From: Akkermansia sp. | Lineage (GTDB): Bacteria; Verrucomicrobiota; Verrucomicrobiia; Verrucomicrobiales; Akkermansiaceae | Assembly: GCA_017471985.1 (NCBI GenBank) | Contig: JAFURE010000065.1 | Location: 1 to 39,379 of the forward strand | Direction of reading: 5' to 3' | Length of the DNA stretch: 39,379 nt | Shown here: positions 35,381 through 39,379 of the stretch, piece by piece | Numbering within the stretch: position 1 is the stretch's first letter | Layout: each line of letters starts with the position of its first letter | Notes under the pieces: model-generated | The model's database searches: none | The model's input: only the letters and a program-made list of their open reading frames with translations | What the model was told of the DNA's origin: nothing | Translations under genes and position numbers: made by a program

Positions 35381-36562
35381 TTAGCCCTTGATCTTGGCAA
35401 CCTTACCGGCGCCAACGGTGCGGCCACCCTCACGGATAGCGAAGCGCATACCCTCCTCCATAGCTACGGGGGTGATAAGCTCAACACCGATGGTTACGTT
35501 GTCACCGGGCATCACCATTTCAGTACCCTCGGGCAGAGTTACGGTACCGGTCACGTCCGTCGTACGGAAGTAGAACTGGGGACGATAGTTGTTGAAGAAG
35601 GGAGTGTGACGACCACCTTCCTCCTTGGTCAGCACGTAAACGGCTGCCTCGAAGTCGGTGTGGGGAGTCACGGAACCGGGCTTAGCGATAACCTGACCGC
35701 GAACGATATCCTCCTTCTTAATACCACGGAGCAGAACACCCACGTTGTCACCGGCCTCACCCTTGTCGAGGAGCTTGCGGAACATCTCGATGTCGGTCAC
35801 AGATGTCTTAACGGTGGGCTTGATACCCACGATTTCAACTTCCTCCATCTTGTTGATGATACCACGCTCGATACGACCGGTAGCCACAGTACCACGGCCG
35901 GAGATGGAGAACACGTCCTCCACGGGCATCAGGAAGGGCTTCTCGGTGGGACGCTCGGGAGTGGGGATGTACTCGTCCACAGCGTCCATGAGCTCGAGAA
36001 TCTTAGCGGTGTACTCGGGGTCGCCCTCGAGAGCCTTCACAGCGGAACCCATCACGATAGGCAGATCATCGCCCGGGAACTCATAAGAGGAAAGGAGCTC
36101 ACGAATCTCCATCTCCACAAGCTCAGCAAGCTCGGGGTCAGCAAGATCCATCTTGTTCATGAACACAACGATGTAGGGAACACCCACCTGACGAGCAAGC
36201 AGGATGTGCTCACGGGTCTGGGGCATAGGACCGTCAGCGGCGGACACCACAAGGATAGCACCGTCCATCTGAGCAGCACCGGTGATCATGTTCTTCACAT
36301 AGTCAGCGTGACCGGGGCAGTCCACGTGTGCATAGTGGCGCTTGTCGGTCTCGTACTCTACGTGAGCGGTAGAAATGGTAATACCACGCTCGCGTTCCTC
36401 GGGAGCGCCGTCGATCTGATCGTAAGCTTTGAATTCAGCCTTACCCTGCTCTGCAAGAACCTTGGTAATTGCAGCTGTAAGGGAAGTCTTGCCATGGTCA
36501 ACGTGACCGATCGTACCCACGTTCACGTGGGGCTTGGTGCGCTGGAATGATTCTTTGGCCAT
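35381..36562 (-). CDS. tuf: Elongation factor Tu
   Basis: The protein has 393 residues, with all GTPase motifs: GHVDHGKT (19-26), the switch I segment [17 protein letters not shown] and GSAVKALEG (the SAL-type loop). Domains 2 and 3 are full length, ending AGKVAKIKG. It delivers aminoacyl-tRNA to the ribosome. It follows tRNA-Thr after 54 bases and has an AT-rich leader without Shine-Dalgarno. No second tuf copy is in the window. Confidence 0.98.
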   Translation of the reverse strand: MAKESFQRTKPHVNVGTIGHVDHGKTSLTAAITKVLAEQGKAEFKAYDQIDGAPEERERGITISTAHVEYETDKRHYAHVDCPGHADYVKNMITGAAQMDGAILVVSAADGPMPQTREHILLARQVGVPYIVVFMNKMDLADPELAELVEMEIRELLSSYEFPGDDLPIVMGSAVKALEGDPEYTAKILELMDAVDEYIPTPERPTEKPFLMPVEDVFSISGRGTVATGRIERGIINKMEEVEIVGIKPTVKTSVTDIEMFRKLLDKGEAGDNVGVLLRGIKKEDIVRGQVIAKPGSVTPHTDFEAAVYVLTKEEGGRHTPFFNNYRPQFYFRTTDVTGTVTLPEGTEMVMPGDNVTIGVELITPVAMEEGMRFAIREGGRTVGAGKVAKIKG

Positions 36563-36616
36563 AATAGTAAATAAATAAATTTTTTGGGCTGCTTATTCTT
36601 GCATGAGCCGAAAAAA

Positions 36617-36688
<72 letters not shown>

Positions 36689-36732
36689 GTTATTGGCTCT
36701 TGTTGTCCCACTCGGGACATGAAAGCACGGAG

Positions 36733-36761
36733 AGTATAATCGATTTTTATCCGGCTGTCAA
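36733..36761 (-). promoter_or_regulatory. Main promoter of the tRNA-Thr-tuf-rpoC unit
   Basis: TTGACA (36756-36761), 17-base spacer, TATACT (36733-36738), with an A/T-rich stretch upstream resembling an UP element. It lies 44 bases before tRNA-Thr. Confidence 0.85.
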
Positions 36762-36858
36762 TGCAAAAAATGATTTTTTTATTATTTTTTTTGCATCCAT
36801 CTTCCACCAATATCTCTTAACTGCTGACTATCAGATATTAAACATATAGAAAGTTTTC

Positions 36859-36887
36859 TTGCAATTTACCTCAGGTAGGGGCATATT
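36859..36887 (+). promoter_or_regulatory. Promoter of the Sel1-repeat gene, probably leaderless
   Basis: TTGCAA (36859-36864), 17-base spacer, CATATT (36882-36887), eight bases to the ATG at 36896. Confidence 0.45.
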
Positions 36888-36895
36888 GGTGGCCT

Positions 36896-37402
36896 ATGAA
36901 GACAATTGCACTCATGACCGCAGTTGCGCTGAGCAGCCTGGCTGCCATCGGCGCAGAATCGAAATCCACTCCTGCTCAGGCTGATAACGCAGCTGCAGCA
37001 AAAACCGCATGCACTGATAACCAGAACTCTGCATGCTGTGGCGAATGTGAAGTTGATGTCGAGACCATCACCCTGCTCGCCGAGAACGGCGACCCGATAG
37101 CCCAGTACACCATTGCCTGGATTGCCGACAACGGTACTCCGAGCACTCCTGCTGACCCTGAAAAGGCTCAGGGCATGTACGCCAAAGCCCTTCCCGGCCT
37201 TGAGAAAGCCGCCAAGGAAGGCGACCCCAAGGCCTGCTACGCTCTTGCACACATGTATGCAGAGGGCAAAGGTGTAGCCAAAGACACCGAGAAGGCCAAA
37301 GCCATGTTGAAGCAGTGTAAGGAATGCTTCGACAAGAAAGCCGCTGAGAAAAGCTCTCAGGAGGGTGCTGCCGCTCCGCAACAGCAGCCCGCCGAGATGT
37401 AA
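36896..37402 (+). CDS. Secreted small Sel1-repeat protein
   Basis: The product has 168 residues, with a signal peptide ending LAAIGA-E. The mature part begins with a low-complexity Ala/Ser/Thr stretch and several cysteines (CTDNQNSACCGEC). Two Sel1-type repeats follow: AENGDPIAQYTIAWIADNG and EGDPKACYALAHMYAEGKG followed by DTEKAKAMLKQC. Sel1 repeats mediate protein-protein contact; the partner is unknown. The C-terminus is Gln/Pro/Ala-rich. It is a single-gene unit, divergent from tRNA-Thr and closed by a strong terminator. Confidence 0.8.
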   Translation: MKTIALMTAVALSSLAAIGAESKSTPAQADNAAAAKTACTDNQNSACCGECEVDVETITLLAENGDPIAQYTIAWIADNGTPSTPADPEKAQGMYAKALPGLEKAAKEGDPKACYALAHMYAEGKGVAKDTEKAKAMLKQCKECFDKKAAEKSSQEGAAAPQQQPAEM

Positions 37403-37431
37403 GCACAGATAAAGTCTGTACTGTGTGGTGT

Positions 37432-37467
37432 ACGCCCGTCCCTGCGCTTGCAGGGGCGGGCGTTTTG
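37432..37467 (+). terminator. Terminator of the Sel1-repeat gene
   Basis: The 13-base arms ACGCCCGTCCCTG and CAGGGGCGGGCGT form a stem around 37432-37463, followed by TTT on the plus strand. It is probably also used from the other side by the histidine kinase gene, which has no other terminator. Confidence 0.85.
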
Positions 37468-37473
37468 ACTTTC

Positions 37474-38664
37474 TCAGCTGCTCTGTGGCGGCAGGCTTAT
37501 GCGGAATTCGGTACAGTGCCCCGGCTCGCTGTGGGCAACAATAGTGCCGCCGTGAGCCTCCACCGCATGTTTAACAATAGAGAGCCCCAGCCCAGTGCCC
37601 TTCACGCGACCGCCTGCATCGGCCCGATAAAAGCGGTTGAAGATATAGGGCATAGCCTCGGGCGCGATTCCCACGCCGTCATCCTGCACGCAGATGGAAA
37701 TGCTGCCATCCGCCCCCTGCTCTGCCCGCAACAGCAGGTGCAAACCGGGTTCAGGGTTATTTTTGAGCGAGTTCTCCATGAGATTGAAGAGAATCTGCGC
37801 CCAATAGAAGCGGTCCCCGTACATGAGGAACGGGCGGGGCTCAATCTGCACCGTCAGCTCAGCCGACTGGCGCCTTGCCTGAGATTCCAGCCGCAGCAGC
37901 ACATCATCCACCGCAGACTGCAAATCAAACTCCTCCATTTTCAGGTACCCGTGGTCCGCGTTTTCCAACCTCGACACTGTGAGCATATCCTCCACCAGAC
38001 GGGTTATACGCTCAGCGTGCTTCTTCATGATATTGAGGGAACGACTGCGCAGGGCTTCATCTGCCGCGGTGTCAGGGTTCTCCAACAAAGTTTCAAGATA
38101 TCCGCGAAGAATCGTAAGCGGCGTGCGCAGCTCATGCGAGGCATTGGCCACAAAATCACGGCGAATCACATGGGTACGGTGCTCCTCTGTCACATCGTGA
38201 AACACTATGCCCACGTGCCCCTCCGCATTCTGCAGCGGCGTGGCTCGCACACGGAAATGGCGCTGCTCCCCATTCAATGTCAGGCTCAACTCCATTTTTC
38301 TGGGTTCTTTCACCTGCACCGACTCAGCAATCACACGGCGCAGCTCACCCTCCGGCAGCACACGCAGCAGGTTGGCACTGCGACTTTCATCCATTCCCAG
38401 CAGTAAGCCGGCCCGTCGATTAGCCATGACCAGTCGCCCCGAAGGCCGCACCAGCAGAAAAGGCACGCCCAGAGCCTCGAGAAAGAGCGACTTATCATTC
38501 CGCACGTGAGCCTCGAGGTCACGCAGCATGTGGCGCAGGTGTTCATTCTCGGTCTGGTGCTCACGCAAACGCCGACGCAATGAGGCGATGAGCGAGCGCA
38601 GATACACGAAGGGCAGCACCAGCGCTATCAACACCAACCCCAGAGCTATGTTCCAGCTTATCAT
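37474..38664 (-). CDS. PhoR-like sensor histidine kinase
   Basis: The product has 396 residues from the ATG at 38664. A longer frame begins at 38691, but its first codons overlap the -10 box of the promoter, so the shorter start is chosen. Order: one N-terminal membrane helix (about 4-22), a basic and coiled region, a PAS-like domain (about 60-160), HisKA with FVANASHELRTPL (phosphoacceptor His about 177) and HATPase_c with NLMENSLKNN, DDGVGIAP, FNRFYRAD and GTGLGLSIVKH. This is the PhoR layout. No response regulator is nearby. It lies downstream of a phosphate transporter gene and is convergent with the Sel1-repeat gene. Confidence 0.88.
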   Translation of the reverse strand: MISWNIALGLVLIALVLPFVYLRSLIASLRRRLREHQTENEHLRHMLRDLEAHVRNDKSLFLEALGVPFLLVRPSGRLVMANRRAGLLLGMDESRSANLLRVLPEGELRRVIAESVQVKEPRKMELSLTLNGEQRHFRVRATPLQNAEGHVGIVFHDVTEEHRTHVIRRDFVANASHELRTPLTILRGYLETLLENPDTAADEALRSRSLNIMKKHAERITRLVEDMLTVSRLENADHGYLKMEEFDLQSAVDDVLLRLESQARRQSAELTVQIEPRPFLMYGDRFYWAQILFNLMENSLKNNPEPGLHLLLRAEQGADGSISICVQDDGVGIAPEAMPYIFNRFYRADAGGRVKGTGLGLSIVKHAVEAHGGTIVAHSEPGHCTEFRISLPPQSS

Positions 38665-38679
38665 ATGTATGTTACCGCC

Positions 38680-38707
38680 AGTATAGTCCATTTCCCCGAA
38701 ATGTCAA
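38680..38707 (-). promoter_or_regulatory. Promoter of the histidine kinase gene
   Basis: TTGACA (38702-38707), 16-base spacer, TATACT (38680-38685), 15 bases before the ATG at 38664. Confidence 0.6.
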
Positions 38708-38741
38708 TCATGCATGTACCTTTTTATCTCCCCGCCCACCG

Positions 38742-38786
38742 AGCGAATAAGGGTGGCTGCGGTCACACAGAACACCGCAGCCGCCC
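38742..38786 (-). terminator. Terminator of the phosphate transporter gene
   Basis: GGGTGGCTGCGGT (38751-38763) and ACCGCAGCCGCCC (38774-38786) form a 13-bp stem with one G-T pair, followed by TTATTCGC on the minus strand. The T-run is weak. Confidence 0.6.
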
Positions 38787-38842
38787 TATCTATTCTCTCT
38801 CGGACTCACGCCGGAATGTCCGTACTCAGCGTGAAAGGGTTA

Positions 38843-39379
38843 TCAGGACTCGAAGAGTTCTTTCTGCTCCTTTATCAGCGCGAAGGACTTTCGCACCATC
38901 GAGCGGGTTTCATTCAGCAGGCTCAGGTAAAGAATACCGTTGCGCATACCGCCCTCGTCGTCCACATTCCGCAGCAGGTGGCGGGTGATGCAGTCGGCGA
39001 ACTCCTCACTCAGGTCACCGGCGTGCTGCACGACCTGCTCCATGTTGCTGTAATCGCCCGAGCGCAGGATATCAGCCATTTCGGGGAAGAAACGCCCCAC
39101 TTTGTCGCACATGGCCAGCAGGTCATCGGCCTGCTCCCGGTTAAGCCCCACGTGATTGTTGTCGATGTGCTTGTAACTGCTCTTCACGATGGTCAGCAGG
39201 CTCTCAGCCACATCCAGACAGCTCTCGTTGATTCGGTAGAGTATCTGGGCACGGTCAGCGTGCTGCGGGTCAATACTCTGCATGGTGGGCAGAATTCCGT
39301 CTTCTTTCAGCGCTTTCAGGGTGCGGGAAATGTCGCGAGCCTTGCGGCGCAGGTTTTTCAGGGCTGAACGATCCTCATC
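38843..39379 (-). CDS. Inorganic phosphate transporter (PiT type), C-terminal part only
   Basis: The last 178 residues of a protein that continues beyond the window. The visible part is all helical and cytoplasmic, with no membrane segment. It contains SYKHIDNNHVGL and late ILYLSLLNETRSMV, the pattern of the PhoU-like C-terminal extension found on PiT phosphate transporters of Bacteroidetes and relatives. The 5' end and the transport domain are missing. The call is therefore from the tail alone; a separate DUF47/PhoU-type regulator is the alternative. The adjacent PhoR-like kinase supports a role in phosphate uptake. Confidence 0.65.
   Translation of the reverse strand, partial: DEDRSALKNLRRKARDISRTLKALKEDGILPTMQSIDPQHADRAQILYRINESCLDVAESLLTIVKSSYKHIDNNHVGLNREQADDLLAMCDKVGRFFPEMADILRSGDYSNMEQVVQHAGDLSEEFADCITRHLLRNVDDEGGMRNGILYLSLLNETRSMVRKSFALIKEQKELFES

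Overview
The window is a piece of bacterial chromosome, estimated by eye at 55-60% GC. It is most likely from a gut-type member of the Verrucomicrobiota, near Akkermansia. That placement is an inference. It rests on the three-subunit sdhCAB locus with one fused cytochrome b, a secreted M60 (mucin-type) peptidase, secreted ankyrin proteins, the FHA/VWA genes and the near absence of Shine-Dalgarno sites. No 16S gene is present to confirm it.

Left part (1-11.3 kb, almost all on the minus strand). The first 590 bases hold GC-rich hairpins, the C-terminal remnant of a tyrosine recombinase and an AT-rich relic. Then come a P-type Ca2+ ATPase preceded by a TraB-family protein, a cytoplasmic GH13 alpha-amylase-family enzyme, and a 435-bp field of at least thirteen perfect palindromes. 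These are followed by an N-acetylmuramoyl-L-alanine amidase lipoprotein downstream of Hsp33, a TIR-bounded short repeat, a membrane TPR-like protein with a LolA-like lipoprotein-sorting protein, and a family 2 glycosyltransferase.

Middle (11.3-23.1 kb). The sdhC-sdhA-sdhB operon is complete except for an in-frame amber codon in sdhA. A YhaM-type exoribonuclease and a LysE-type exporter follow. Divergent from them is a plus-strand operon of ankyrin, VWA and FHA-DUF4384 proteins. It runs head-on, with 9 bp between stop codons, into a minus-strand pair of secreted ankyrin protein and M60 peptidase. This ank-VWA-FHA / M60-ank block is the least described functional unit here.

Right part (23.1-36.7 kb). 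This is the transcription-translation operon, read right to left: tRNA-Thr, tuf, tRNA-Trp, secE, nusG, rplK, rplA, rplJ, rplL, rpoB, rpoC. It has a consensus promoter before tRNA-Thr and a terminator after rpoC, with strong hairpins in several spacers. A plus-strand secreted Sel1-repeat protein, a PhoR-like histidine kinase and the C-terminal end of a PiT-type phosphate transporter close the window, suggesting a phosphate-related locus.

Several genes have sigma70-like promoters whose -10 box lies only 6-10 bases before the start codon, so leaderless or nearly leaderless mRNAs look common. Functions are assigned by reading motifs in the translated sequence. No database search was possible.
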